A DNA stretch of 64,000 nucleotides from a bacterium. Lineage in GTDB: Bacteria > SAR324 > XYD2-FULL-50-16. The stretch covers positions 28,967 through 92,966 of the forward strand of contig JAHJTV010000009.1 of assembly GCA_018829445.1 (NCBI GenBank). Direction: 5' to 3'. Shown here piece by piece: positions 35,038 to 44,183 of the stretch; position 1 is the stretch's first letter, and the number at the start of each line of letters is the position of its first letter. The position numbers and the translations under genes are program-made. The notes under the pieces are model-generated. The model did not search any database. It was given only the letters and a program-made list of their open reading frames with translations, and was not told where the DNA came from.

Positions 35038-36165
35038 ATGAAAGAAAAATCACCGTTAAACACAATCAGAAACAAACAGAACTTTGAGGAATTGGCCAGA
35101 TCAATCCAGCAAGTACATCATGAACTTGCGACTCAGGCCGGGCATGCTGTAAATACCTGTCTGACAATGCGGAACTGGCTGATTGGTTGTTATATTGCCG
35201 AGTACGAGTTGAATGGAGCAGATCGGGCTCGTTATGGTACAGAAATACTTAAAGATTTGGCGGATCGATTGAATGTTTTAAAAGTGAGAAACAGTAACCG
35301 TCGCCAGTTATATGACTACTTGAAGTTTTATCGCTCTTATCCTCAGATTGTGCAGACAGTGTCGGCACAATCTCAAGCACTACTTCCTGCTCGTGTATTA
35401 GCAAATATAGAGAATGCGCCGATAGCGTTGGAAAAGTTGTCGATTCATCCTGATAAGCTTATTAGCAGGTTGTCTTACAGTATGTTCAGATTGTTGGTTG
35501 AGATAGAAGATGAAACCAAACGCAGATTTTATGAAGTCGAATGTATACAAGGAAACTGGTCTGTCCGGGAACTAAAACGGCAGATTAACAGTCTGTATTA
35601 TGAACGCTCCGGCCTATCGATAAATAAGGAAAAATTATCTGAATTGGCTCAAACAGATACAGAAACAGCCACTTCAACGCTTGATATACGAGATCCTTAT
35701 GTATTTGAGTTCTTGGGTTTAAAACCCAGGGAAGTGATGAGTGAATCACATCTTGAAGATGAGTTACTGGACAAAATTCAGGATTTTCTTTTGGAGCTGG
35801 GACACGGATTCTGCTTCGAAGCGCGACAAAAAAGGATTATTATTGGAAAATCCTATAATTTTGTGGACCTGGTGTTTTACCACCGTATACTAAAGTGTCA
35901 CATCCTTGTGGAATTGAAACTTGCAGAGTTCAATCATGAAAACATCGGTCAACTTAATACCTATGTAAACTGGTATCGCAAAAACATGATGACTGAAAAT
36001 GATAATCCGCCGATTGGCATTCTATTATGCACAGACAAAGACCACGCTTTGGTCGAATACGCACTGGCCGGGATGGATGACAAATTGTTCGTTTCCAAAT
36101 ATCAACTTGAACTACCGAAGAAAGAAGAAATGCTGAGGTTTATTGAAGATAATTTAAGAATTTAA
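35038..36165 (+). CDS. DUF1016 / YhcG-type PDDEXK nuclease-domain protein
   Basis: 375 residues, intact. The N-terminal half is the helical DUF1016 domain (SIQQVHHELATQAGHAVNTC, MRNWLIGCYIAEYE, NRRQLYDYLKFYRSYPQI, LSYSMFRLLVEI). The C-terminal ~130 residues are a PDDEXK nuclease-like domain with the acidic motif FVDLVFYHR (about 276-284) and HILVELKL (about 288-295). These proteins are frequent accessories inside type I R-M loci; a role in nucleic acid cleavage or phage defence is suspected but not settled. Here it is the only unbroken gene among R-M relics. Two bases separate it from the hsdM stop. Confidence 0.9.
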   Translation: MKEKSPLNTIRNKQNFEELARSIQQVHHELATQAGHAVNTCLTMRNWLIGCYIAEYELNGADRARYGTEILKDLADRLNVLKVRNSNRRQLYDYLKFYRSYPQIVQTVSAQSQALLPARVLANIENAPIALEKLSIHPDKLISRLSYSMFRLLVEIEDETKRRFYEVECIQGNWSVRELKRQINSLYYERSGLSINKEKLSELAQTDTETATSTLDIRDPYVFEFLGLKPREVMSESHLEDELLDKIQDFLLELGHGFCFEARQKRIIIGKSYNFVDLVFYHRILKCHILVELKLAEFNHENIGQLNTYVNWYRKNMMTENDNPPIGILLCTDKDHALVEYALAGMDDKLFVSKYQLELPKKEEMLRFIEDNLRI

Positions 36166-36166
36166 A

Positions 36167-36223
36167 CCACGGAAGACACAGAAATTTTAAACTTGTTTTC
36201 AGTGCTTTCCGTGTCTTCCGTGG
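36167..36223. repeat. 13-bp inverted repeat after the DUF1016 gene
   Basis: CCACGGAAGACAC (36167-36179) and GTGTCTTCCGTGG (36211-36223) are perfect complements around a 31-base loop, directly after the stop codon. A partial copy (AACCGTGGAAGATGG) lies at about 36270. It could end transcription or be a remnant of an insertion. Confidence 0.6.
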
Positions 36224-36367
36224 GCGGGAATTATGAGAAGATGGAAAATTTGTTAACAACCGGCCCATAAAAACCGTGGAAGATGGGGAAACTTAAAGAC
36301 TATCAAAACCCGTCAGATAATAAAATACAACTTAATTAAGAACTGATCACGAAATTGAGTTGTTACC

Positions 36368-36643
36368 ATGGCAATCCAATTATCCGAAAAACAAAAAAAG
36401 AAGGCTGGCAGATTGTTAAATTTGGGGAGATCGCAAAGAATATTTCAGAACGCTTAGAACCCGTTGAAACAGATCTTAAAATTTATAGGGACAAGCGGTA
36501 ACATGGTAAAAATCAACAAACTAAATTTAAAATCGGTACCCATACCAGTTCCAGATAAAGACGAGCAGAAAAAAATTGTGTTAGTATACCAGGCTTTTTA
36601 CCAAAAAAGGTTAAAATTGAGAGATCAAATGATTAATTGTTAA
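36368..36643 (+). pseudogene. hsdS: Internally deleted, frameshifted type I specificity subunit (HsdS) remnant
   Basis: An ATG at 36368 opens MAIQLSEKQKK; one base out of frame in a run of A it continues EGWQIVKFGEIAKNISERLEP and ends at a stop near 36500. This is the usual beginning of an HsdS target-recognition domain. A second frame from 36503 reads KSVPIPVPDKDEQKKIVLVYQ, the usual ending of an HsdS recognition domain (IPxPxxxEQ). About 300 residues between the two parts are missing. The gene cannot make a working specificity subunit. Confidence 0.75.
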
Positions 36644-36782
36644 AAGATACGGAATTGTATCTTTAACAGTTTTCTGCAATAAACATTCAACCAAACATAT
36701 AATATCATCATAATTCATGAAGCCGGAATTGACCACTGAATCAGGTGATAGCACACTTTCAAATTCCTTTGATATGCTGTAA

Positions 36783-36922
36783 CCGATGTATATGAAGGAT
36801 TGGGTGAAGCATTTGTGTGTGTTTCTGAGTTTGACGGGTCGCGATCTTTTAGAACATGCGGGAAAATCACTCATGAACAGGCATTAGAAGAAGCTCAAAT
36901 TGAATACGAGAAATATAATTAA
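36783..36922 (+). pseudogene. rhuM: C-terminal remnant of a RhuM-family protein
   Basis: After an in-frame TAA the sequence reads PMYMKDWVKHLCVFLSLTG, then RDLLEHAGK. A one-base frame change in an A-run then gives ITHEQALEEAQIEYEKYN and a stop at 36920-36922. This matches the usual end of RhuM-type proteins (IPMxMxDW, RDILxHAGKISHExA). RhuM genes commonly sit inside type I R-M operons. Everything upstream of the motif is lost. Confidence 0.65.
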
Positions 36923-36934
36923 GCACGGTTGCAA

Positions 36935-37516
36935 ATGCCCACGGAAGTAGAAAAACATTTAATTGAGGCGGAAAAGGAAATCAAAAAGCTTTTGGACAAA
37001 AGAGAGAAAAATGTCTTTCAACGAACAAAACACCATCGAAAAGCACTTATAGATTTCCTTAGCGGGAAGCCGGTTTCCATCAGGACTAAAGCGCTCAAGG
37101 AAGAATCAGAAGCCTATTCCAAAAGTTCGGAATTGAACTGGAATTATGTTCAGGGTGAAAAACTGGCTTTACACGACAAACAACCGCAGGATGTATTTGT
37201 CGATACCTGGTTGAAAGAATCCATCTGTCGTTTGAATAAAACGATTGCAAAACAACCGGATCTGGCTGACGAAGTGATTCATCGTATGCGTGGCGTCTTG
37301 CTGGAGGCTAATTACAGTGGATTAGTCCGGGCTAATGAGATTTTTTATGACTGGTTGTCGGGGCGTACCCCCATGCCATTGGGAAAAAACGGTGAGCATA
37401 TAACCATCCATCTGATCGATTTTGATAACCCGGGGAACAATCATTTTTTTATCAGCAGAAAAGTTCAGTTTTCCGGTTCCAGGGACGCATATTTTGACAT
37501 GGTTCTGTTTTCTTAA
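36935..37516 (+). pseudogene. hsdR: N-terminal fragment of a type I restriction endonuclease (HsdR)
   Basis: An open frame of 193 codons ending DMVLFS and stop. Residues ~110-190 match the start of HsdR proteins: MRGVLLEANYSGLVRANEIF, WLSGRTPMPLGKNGEH, LIDFDNPGNNHFFISRKVQF, DAYFDMVLF. A complete HsdR has about 1000 residues with a nuclease core and helicase motors; here all of that is missing and no further fragment follows. A TTG at 36929 is an alternative start. Whether the fragment is expressed is unknown. Confidence 0.8.
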
Positions 37517-37726
37517 TTCGAGCAGGCCAATCACGTTCTTTTGATCACTACCTCTTTAAATATACAAAGTGGAAACAATGACGTAAAAATCGAGCAGAAT
37601 CATTCTGTTATCGGTAGGTATCCTTATGCAACAAGATTGACAAGGTGAGATAGTACCTTTATGCATTGAGACAGATTTGACCTGATTCAATCCAATCAAT
37701 AAGCAAATAGACAAAGCCTGACGCCC

Positions 37727-38236
37727 ATGAAAAATCCGATTAAAAACTGTTATTGGGTGGTGCCGGATCGCTTTCTGGCCGGAGAATACCCGGGTGATTT
37801 GCACGACCTGACGCCCAACACAAAAATCGAATCCCTGCTTGATGCGGGGATCACCTGTTTTATTGACCTCACTGCTGAGGAAGATGGACTGGACCCCTAT
37901 TATCAGCTACTTGAGCAAAGATCCGACCTGTCTGTTCAATATAAACGATTTTCAATAGCCAATTATTCGATTCCCACCTCCCGGGAGCAAACCGTGACTA
38001 TTCTTGATGAAATCGACAGGATTCTTGAAAGTAGTGGAAAAGTCTATATCCATTGCTGGGGAGGAATTGGCAGAACCGGAACCATGGTCGGATGCTGGCT
38101 CTCCAGGCATGGTTATCCGGGAGCAAAAGCGCTGGAGCAATTGGGAAAGCTATGGAAGCAATGTCCCAAATCCAGAAGACTTAAATCTCCCGAAACATCG
38201 GAACAGGAGCAGTACATAACAAACTGGTCAGAATAG
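37727..38236 (+). CDS. Dual-specificity/tyrosine phosphatase-like protein
   Basis: 169 residues. The P-loop HCWGGIGRTG (Cys110, Arg116) fits the HCx5R signature of cysteine phosphatases, and the general acid region is probably DLTAEEDG. It begins with KNCYWVVPDRFLAGEYPG, as in other bacterial members of this group. The substrate may be a phosphotyrosine protein or a phosphorylated inositol or sugar. The ATG has no clear ribosome binding site. The penicillin-acylase-type gene follows 68 bases later on the same strand. Confidence 0.85.
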   Translation: MKNPIKNCYWVVPDRFLAGEYPGDLHDLTPNTKIESLLDAGITCFIDLTAEEDGLDPYYQLLEQRSDLSVQYKRFSIANYSIPTSREQTVTILDEIDRILESSGKVYIHCWGGIGRTGTMVGCWLSRHGYPGAKALEQLGKLWKQCPKSRRLKSPETSEQEQYITNWSE

Positions 38237-38304
38237 AGTCCATAATTGACGATTTATCATATCTGAAAGACACAATTGGTTTTTATTAGAAAAGGAATCT
38301 GATT

Positions 38305-40467
38305 ATGAAAGACAACATAAAAATCTGGAGAGATCTAAATGGAACGCCCCATGTGGAAGCTGAAAGCGCTACTGATTTGTATTGGGGAATGGGATATGTG
38401 CATGCTTTTGATCGAGGAATGCAGATGCTTCTGATGCGGATTCTGGGACAGGGGCGTGTCTCTGAACTGCTTGATGCCAGTGAAAACTCGCTGAACATTG
38501 ACAAGTTTTTCCGCAAGGTGAACTGGTCAGGGAATGTTGATAACCAGCTGAAACAACTTTCCAGGCAGAACCTGGATACGATGGTTGCATATTGCGCCGG
38601 AGTAAACGAGGTTTTTGCCAAAAAGAGTCCCTGGGAGATGAAATTGCTGGGATATCGCCCGGAAGAATGGAAACCGGAAGATATGATTACCCTCTCCAGA
38701 ATGATCGGTTATTTAACCCTTGTTCAATCCCAGGATGAAATTGAACGTTTGTTTGTAGAGCTCGTTCAGGGAGGTGTTCCCGAGGAGTATCTCCAAGAGC
38801 TGTTTCCTGGAAACCTGGGTGGATTGGACATGGAACTGTTAAAAAAAGTTACTTTGCCAGAGAGAATTATGCCGGCGGGCTCGCTTTGGAATCTGCCAAT
38901 ACCCAGAATGATGGCCTCCAATAATTGGGTGATATCCGGAAAAAAGACCAAATCAGGACACCCCATCATGGCAAATGATCCGCATTTGGAAGTAAACAGG
39001 CTTCCCAATGTCTGGTGTGAGATGGTACTGCAGCAGAAAGACCGGTATATTGCAGGCGGCACCATGCCGGGATTGCCGGTTGTGCTTGTTGGCAGAAACA
39101 ATGATATTGCCTGGGGGGTTACCTATTCTTTTATCGATGCCATCGATTCCTGGGTGGAAAACTGTAAAGAGGGCAAGTGTTATCGGGAAGAGGGCGATCA
39201 ATGGGTACAATTTACTACAAGAAAAGAGATCATAAATAGGAAAAAGAAGGATCCGGTTGAAATCGTTTTTTATGAGAACGATCATGGTGTGTTGGATGGA
39301 GATCCGACCGTCGAAGGCTATTATCTTGCTACAAAGTGGGCAGCCGGTACATCAGGAGCAGTTACCTTCAACTCAATTCTGAAAATGTGGGATGCAAAAA
39401 CAGTTGAAGAGGGAATGGATCTGTTCGGAAAGGTTGAAACCGGTTGGGATATTGTTTTTTCCGATATCAAGGGAAATATCGGTTTCCAAATGACCGGGCT
39501 TGCTCCCAAACGACGGGAGGGAATCAGTGGTTTTATTCCGCTGCCCGGTTGGAAAAAGGAGAATGATTGGCAGGGATTTTATAATCACACGGAAATGCCC
39601 CGTATTTTCAACCCGGAAAAAGGGTACTTCTCAACAGCCAATAATGATTTAAACGAATACGGTAAGGCAAGCCCGATTAATATGCCCATGGGCTCCTATC
39701 GTGCTGACAGAATCGACCAGTTGATTGAATCCAGGGAGAGTATATCCGTTGAAGATGTTCAAAAGATGCATTTTGATGTCTATTCCCTCCAAGCTGAATA
39801 CTTCATGAAGATTCTGGAACCTCTTCTGCCTGATACCCCAAACGCTGAAATACTGAAACAGTGGGATCGTAAATATGATAGAGATTCCAAAGGTGCCAAC
39901 CTTTTTGAGGAATTCTATAAGGAACTCTACCTGGAAGTTTTCGGAATCAATGGTCTCGGGGAAGCAACAGTAACTTTCCTTGCCAATGAGACTGGGGCTT
40001 TTATCGATTTTTATGATAACTTTGACCGAATTCTCCTGTCCGAGAAATCGATCTGGTTTGGTAATCGCTCAAGGAATGAAATCTACGGGAAAGCAGTGGA
40101 AAAAGCCCTGGCCATCAAACCAAAACGGTGGGGAGACGGCAGAACATTTTTAATGACCCATATTCTGTTCGAGGGCAAACTTCCAAAATTCCTGGGATTT
40201 GATAAGGGGCCCATAACCGGCATCGGCAGCAGGGCTACAATTCACCAGGGGCAGATATACCGAAGTGCAGGGAGAGATACCACCTTTTTCCCCTCATTCA
40301 GGGTAATTACTGATATGGGATCAGATGAACTTTTCTCAAATATCGCAGGTGGACCTTCGGATCGAAGATTTTCCAAATGGTATTGTTCAGAGCTTGATAA
40401 CTGGGTAAACGGAAAATATAAAAAGACATCCATAAATCAAAATCAGAAAAAATTGCAGATGAAATAG
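38305..40467 (+). CDS. Penicillin-acylase family Ntn-hydrolase, apparently cytoplasmic
   Basis: 720 residues. The alpha-chain region begins directly at the N-terminus (IKIWRDLNGTPHVEAESATDLYWGMGYVHAFDR), and the self-cleavage and nucleophile site is Ser205 in MMASNNWVISGKKT. The beta chain carries NDPHLEVNRLPNVW and the oxyanion asparagine region GRNNDIAWGVTYSFIDAIDSW. AAAGGAAT precedes the ATG. Most relatives are exported; no signal peptide is visible here and the start is well supported. Substrates of the family range from penicillin G to acyl-homoserine lactones and N-acyl amino acids, so the function is open. Confidence 0.9.
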   Translation: MKDNIKIWRDLNGTPHVEAESATDLYWGMGYVHAFDRGMQMLLMRILGQGRVSELLDASENSLNIDKFFRKVNWSGNVDNQLKQLSRQNLDTMVAYCAGVNEVFAKKSPWEMKLLGYRPEEWKPEDMITLSRMIGYLTLVQSQDEIERLFVELVQGGVPEEYLQELFPGNLGGLDMELLKKVTLPERIMPAGSLWNLPIPRMMASNNWVISGKKTKSGHPIMANDPHLEVNRLPNVWCEMVLQQKDRYIAGGTMPGLPVVLVGRNNDIAWGVTYSFIDAIDSWVENCKEGKCYREEGDQWVQFTTRKEIINRKKKDPVEIVFYENDHGVLDGDPTVEGYYLATKWAAGTSGAVTFNSILKMWDAKTVEEGMDLFGKVETGWDIVFSDIKGNIGFQMTGLAPKRREGISGFIPLPGWKKENDWQGFYNHTEMPRIFNPEKGYFSTANNDLNEYGKASPINMPMGSYRADRIDQLIESRESISVEDVQKMHFDVYSLQAEYFMKILEPLLPDTPNAEILKQWDRKYDRDSKGANLFEEFYKELYLEVFGINGLGEATVTFLANETGAFIDFYDNFDRILLSEKSIWFGNRSRNEIYGKAVEKALAIKPKRWGDGRTFLMTHILFEGKLPKFLGFDKGPITGIGSRATIHQGQIYRSAGRDTTFFPSFRVITDMGSDELFSNIAGGPSDRRFSKWYCSELDNWVNGKYKKTSINQNQKKLQMK

Positions 40468-40842
40468 AAAAGTGGAAAAACAGTTGGCTTTTGATCAATA
40501 TTGATCTATCTTATCAGTTAATTAATCCGATAAAGATGGTTTTTTAAAAAAGTTGCAGTTTGGAACGCCAAATTTCAATTATGATCCTGCAAGAGCTTTA
40601 TAATAAAGGTTCTACACGGTCTTGTTTTTTTTTTGCATGGAAATTGATAAAAATTAAACGAACCTATAGCGTTTCCAATTGAAATTTGTTAGTATTTTAA
40701 CCGTTGAGTGACATTGTCAATAGCACTCATCTTTTTCGGGTCTTTTTGATTCGGTTTAAATCTGATTGAGAGTACCATTTGTCATATAAGTGGATGCTTG
40801 AAGTTAGTAAATATTAATAGAATTTAAACGGAGTAATCCACA
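40468..40842. other. Intergenic region with the cold-shock gene leader
   Basis: About 375 bases, AT-rich. A likely terminator lies at 40508-40545. The rest would contain the cold-shock promoter and a possibly long leader; no consensus promoter stood out. Confidence 0.45.
40508..40545 (+). terminator. Candidate Rho-independent terminator
   Basis: ATCTTATC (40508-40515) pairs with GATAAAGAT (40529-40537) with one bulged base, followed by GGTTTTTT. It would end transcription of the penicillin-acylase-type gene. The stem is AT-rich and weak. Confidence 0.4.
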
Positions 40843-41043
40843 ATGGCTGATGGAATCGTAAAGTGGTTTAATGATAGTAAAGGCTTTGGTTTTATTGAAC
40901 AAGAGAACGGTGATGACGTTTTTGTACATCATACAGCAATCAAAGGTTCCGGTTTCAAATCTTTGAAGGAAGGAGACAAGGTCACGTTTGATATTGAGGA
41001 AGGACGTAAAGGCCCCGCTGCTGCAAATGTTGTTGTAAAATAG
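40843..41043 (+). CDS. CspA-family cold-shock protein
   Basis: 66 residues, full length. The RNA-binding motifs RNP1 (KGFGFI, 13-18) and RNP2 (VFVHHTAI, 26-33) are present in a five-stranded OB fold. It binds single-stranded RNA and DNA and melts RNA structure. GGAG precedes the ATG. A strong symmetric terminator follows 16 bases after the stop. Confidence 0.97.
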   Translation: MADGIVKWFNDSKGFGFIEQENGDDVFVHHTAIKGSGFKSLKEGDKVTFDIEEGRKGPAAANVVVK

Positions 41044-41058
41044 AAGCTTGCTTCAAAC

Positions 41059-41097
41059 AGCAAAAAAAAAGCCCCGAATCGGGGCTTTTTTTTTGCT
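41059..41097. terminator. Bidirectional Rho-independent terminator
   Basis: AGC, nine A and GCCCCGA (41059-41077) are the exact complement of TCGGGGC, nine T and GCT (41079-41097), with one base between. The GC-rich core with A/T runs on both sides works in both directions, serving the cold-shock gene and the convergent lipoprotein operon. Confidence 0.92.
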
Positions 41098-41192
41098 GAT
41101 TTCCTATCTAAAGCCATCCAGATGACTTGTTGTCAGATCCTCAGTTTTTATGGCTGGATTATTAATCGAAAGATTGTATCAACAATAACTTG

Positions 41193-41567
41193 CTATTCAT
41201 TCTTTACAAGAGTGAATTTCGCAGTATAGGTCACTTCATTTCCTGCCTTTTGCACAGCGCTTCCTTCGATGGTATTATTACCAACCAGCGTTCCAATGAA
41301 TTCAACCTGTGTTTCTTTGTCACTTCCCTTGATTATTATCTTGTTGCCGTCCAGGACTCCCTGGAATTCGCCCTCCTGCTCGTTGTTTTTAATGAGAATC
41401 CTGTTTTCGTCCACAGAAACAGTAACAAGCTTGGGTGGATTTACCTGCTGGTTAGGGAGAATAACGGACATGGCGTAAGTGCCACTGTCCAGTTGGTACC
41501 TGGTGCAGGACAGCAAAAACAGCAATAACACTGGAACAACAGGTATGAGCAGGCTTTTAATATTCAT
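41193..41567 (-). CDS. Small lipoprotein, function unknown
   Basis: 124 residues with a lipoprotein signal peptide: hydrophobic stretch VVPVLLLFLLSC with the lipobox cysteine Cys21. The mature part is beta-rich with repeated strand pairs (KLVTVSVDENRILIKNNEQ, EFQGVLDGNKIIIKG, VEFIGTLVGNNTIEGSAV). AGGAGG lies just before the ATG. It is the last of three minus-strand envelope genes. No named family was recognised. Confidence 0.8.
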   Translation of the reverse strand: MNIKSLLIPVVPVLLLFLLSCTRYQLDSGTYAMSVILPNQQVNPPKLVTVSVDENRILIKNNEQEGEFQGVLDGNKIIIKGSDKETQVEFIGTLVGNNTIEGSAVQKAGNEVTYTAKFTLVKNE

Positions 41568-41615
41568 TGGATTCCTCCTGATAAATTGTCATGTGGATAT
41601 TGTAACCAGTTATCT

Positions 41616-42764
41616 CTAAAACGCGAAGGAGAGGTACCACACGGTTCTATCACTCCCCCTCTGGCCTGAGTATTCGCCGATCTCTTCCGTATATTTTGTA
41701 TAACCGATATTCATATAATGATAAATAGTCATTTCAGCACCATAAGTCAGGTATCCCTGGTTATACCCTGCCCTGATGGATAAAAAGCTCGAAGTCTTGT
41801 CAATGGGGAATATTCCGATTTCGGTTCCGTAATGCAAACGTCTCATATAACTTCTTGAGGTTTCGTCTCCCTCTGGTTCCAGGGCAAACAAAACATCTTT
41901 GATATCCATGGCCAGAATCCAGCGAAACATCAATGATTCCTGTCGGAGTGAGATACCAAGGTCAACCTGTGACGGTATTTTAGTGGCGTCACCCAGCAGA
42001 ACTTCACTGCGCCAGACAGCACCGTATGTGATATGAGCTGCGGTGGATGTCCTGTAGACAAAACCGATATCATAACCTGTCCCTGAACCGGAATCTCCCC
42101 CCCCAGAAAACACGGTGGTGAAATCAGGGAACTCTGTTTCATTCAAAGCATCATTATAAGTATATAACCCCAATAACTCATTCCGGTCGATCTGTTTAAA
42201 AGTAATTCCAATGACAAATTGTCCAAGGCCAATGGGGTATGAGAAACCCGCCTGTTTGATCAGGTCTAGTCGTGAAAGGTAGTCTACCTCTGGCGCAGCG
42301 GCATTGCGGATGGAAAAATCAAGGATGTATTCATAGGTGTAGTTGGCTCCGATGGTAAATCCCTTTTTATCCATATTGAAGAAGGCATTAATGGCAGCAT
42401 CAACTCGCAGGTAATAGTTGTCACCCAGGAAATCCTCCATGAAGCTGAAAATTTCCGATTGAGTTTCAAGTTGAATTCCATTCTGATAGCGATCATAGGC
42501 ATCTGCCCAGTTGTCAGAATAGTAAAACTGCATACCGGGAAAATCGACCCACCAGGAGAAGATATTAGACATGGCAGCTGGATTATAAAACAAGGCTGAG
42601 CTGTTATTTGCCGTGGTTATCCCGGTATTTCCCATTGCCATGGCTCTATAGTCCTGACCGATTCTGTAAAACTCTTTTGCTTCACTATCAGCGGTGGACA
42701 AAAGAAAAACTGAAATCAGGCAAATGAAAAAGCCAGCTGTTTTTCGTTTCATACAAGCAGCCAT
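41616..42764 (-). CDS. Outer-membrane beta-barrel protein (PorV/TraF-like N-terminus)
   Basis: 382 residues with a signal peptide (MKRKTAGFFICLISVFLLS, probable cut near SEAKEF). The mature start YRAMAMGNTGITTANNSSAL followed by FYNPAAM is typical of FadL-superfamily-like barrels of the PorV/TraF/UPF0164 type. The C-terminus ends in the aromatic strand TVWYLSFAF. A second ATG at 42752 (MKRK) is an equally good start. Its role, such as export of a substrate or lipid handling, is unknown. It lies between two lipoprotein genes. Confidence 0.78.
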   Translation of the reverse strand: MAACMKRKTAGFFICLISVFLLSTADSEAKEFYRIGQDYRAMAMGNTGITTANNSSALFYNPAAMSNIFSWWVDFPGMQFYYSDNWADAYDRYQNGIQLETQSEIFSFMEDFLGDNYYLRVDAAINAFFNMDKKGFTIGANYTYEYILDFSIRNAAAPEVDYLSRLDLIKQAGFSYPIGLGQFVIGITFKQIDRNELLGLYTYNDALNETEFPDFTTVFSGGGDSGSGTGYDIGFVYRTSTAAHITYGAVWRSEVLLGDATKIPSQVDLGISLRQESLMFRWILAMDIKDVLFALEPEGDETSRSYMRRLHYGTEIGIFPIDKTSSFLSIRAGYNQGYLTYGAEMTIYHYMNIGYTKYTEEIGEYSGQRGSDRTVWYLSFAF

Positions 42765-42822
42765 TAATAAGGTTTTTAAAAACGGGTTAAGTATTATATA
42801 ACTTTATTTTTGTTGTTTATTC

Positions 42823-43806
42823 TTAAAACAAGTCGGATGAAGGATCAAATACTGCGCCAAAGATTTCACAGTCATAAATTAGCTCATCACCGGTTGCTAT
42901 GCTGGTAATTACCGTATCTTTGCACAGGGGGATTTCGTCTCCTGATGCATTGAACCTGCTTCCGGAATCGAAAAGCGTGTAAAAATCCAGGGTTGATAAG
43001 ACGCTATTACCTTCGCTGTCTTTAAAGGAATCGGTTACCACAAAATTGTCATAGGCATCTTTGTTGTATTGGATCACGCTACCTGCCTGTATTTCACAAG
43101 AGTCTATGGTTACATCATAAGAAATATTTGGAGTGACGGTGGTCAGCGTGGTTCCATCATGGGAGGAATCGTGAGAATTAGCGCCACAGATATTGGTGTA
43201 AAAGCTGCTGCCCAAGCCACCAAATGTCATGGTGTTGGTGTCCGTAGACAGATCAAAAGTGAATCCACAGCGATCTGCATCGGTAGTTGCATCCAAAGAG
43301 CAGGTCGTAAATTCACCATCGATTTCCGATAATTTGAAGAGATCTTTTAACTCTCCAAAAACTAACATGCTGGAGACCAGTAAGGCCTCGAAATAGATAT
43401 TTTGAGTTTTTGTGGTGATATTTGATCCCATCAGATAGGAGAGTGCCCTTTGAAAGTTGGTTCTATCCGCAGTGGTAGTAGGAATATAATCAAATATGAC
43501 TCCTGCTGTTCCCGAGCCGCTGGATGAATCAAGCAGGCTTTGCGCCAGATCGATGATGGTTAATCCACTGGATGCCATATAAGCCAAAGCAGCCGAATGA
43601 TATCCTTCATCACCACCGGCAGATTCGCAAGTGCTGATCGCATCGGCCCATTCCCGTTCATCCATGTGAATTCTGCACTGTTCCAATTCGGATGTACTGT
43701 CTGACTGTTCAGAATCTTTACATCCCCAGATAAACAGAATCAGTATTAAAGCCAGGATCACAAAACTGAATTTGTAACCACCATTTTTTGGAATATGTTG
43801 GAGCAT
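42823..43806 (-). CDS. Predicted lipoprotein, function unknown
   Basis: 327 residues. Lipobox LFIWGC with Cys29 after the hydrophobic segment FSFVILALILILF, followed by an acidic Ser-rich spacer. The mature protein has a helical N-terminal part (CRIHMDEREWADAISTCESA, reminiscent of a TPR helix pair) and a C-terminal part with several cysteines (EFTTCSLDATTDADRCGFTF, TNICGANSHDSS) that may form disulfides. It is the first gene of the envelope trio and 58 bases upstream of the barrel gene. No family is recognised. Confidence 0.75.
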   Translation of the reverse strand: MLQHIPKNGGYKFSFVILALILILFIWGCKDSEQSDSTSELEQCRIHMDEREWADAISTCESAGGDEGYHSAALAYMASSGLTIIDLAQSLLDSSSGSGTAGVIFDYIPTTTADRTNFQRALSYLMGSNITTKTQNIYFEALLVSSMLVFGELKDLFKLSEIDGEFTTCSLDATTDADRCGFTFDLSTDTNTMTFGGLGSSFYTNICGANSHDSSHDGTTLTTVTPNISYDVTIDSCEIQAGSVIQYNKDAYDNFVVTDSFKDSEGNSVLSTLDFYTLFDSGSRFNASGDEIPLCKDTVITSIATGDELIYDCEIFGAVFDPSSDLF

Positions 43807-44183
43807 CTTTGTTTTTTATTGTTCATGAATATTTAGAGTACACGCCAATGGAGTTTTTATAATTCTTCAAGTAGTATACCCAAAATACTATTGCTGAGAA
43901 AGATTAAAGTCAAATTTGTTCTGATCATATTGAAAACTGCTTTAAAAAGGTTTCAATTCTTGGGTTTACAACACCGGACAACAAAAAAAAGGAAAAATTT
44001 AGAATACCGATCCAATCCGCATCCGACAAATTGGTCGAAATCGCCATAAAATTTTAGTAATGTCTGACCAGAAAAAACAAGGGAACCATTTTAAAATTGA
44101 CTGTATTGAGTATAACCATAACACTGGGACTTGTAGTTTGAAATTATCAGAAGACTCTTGGAAATAATAAAAAAGACAGCGAT
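43807..44183. other. Divergent intergenic region
   Basis: About 375 bases between the envelope operon and a hypothetical gene. An 80-codon minus frame at 43999-44241 has no support. No promoter was clear enough to annotate. Confidence 0.4.

Noticed and set aside
36167-36223. Inverted repeat read as a CRISPR repeat or IS end
   Set aside because: Only one pair, no regular spacing, no spacers and no transposase; kept as a plain inverted repeat.
36611-36874. 87-codon minus-strand frame inside the restriction island
   Set aside because: It is the shadow of the hsdS and rhuM remnants read on the other strand.
40700-40730. TTGACA-like motif on the minus strand upstream of the cold-shock gene
   Set aside because: Faces away from the gene and no minus-strand gene lies downstream.
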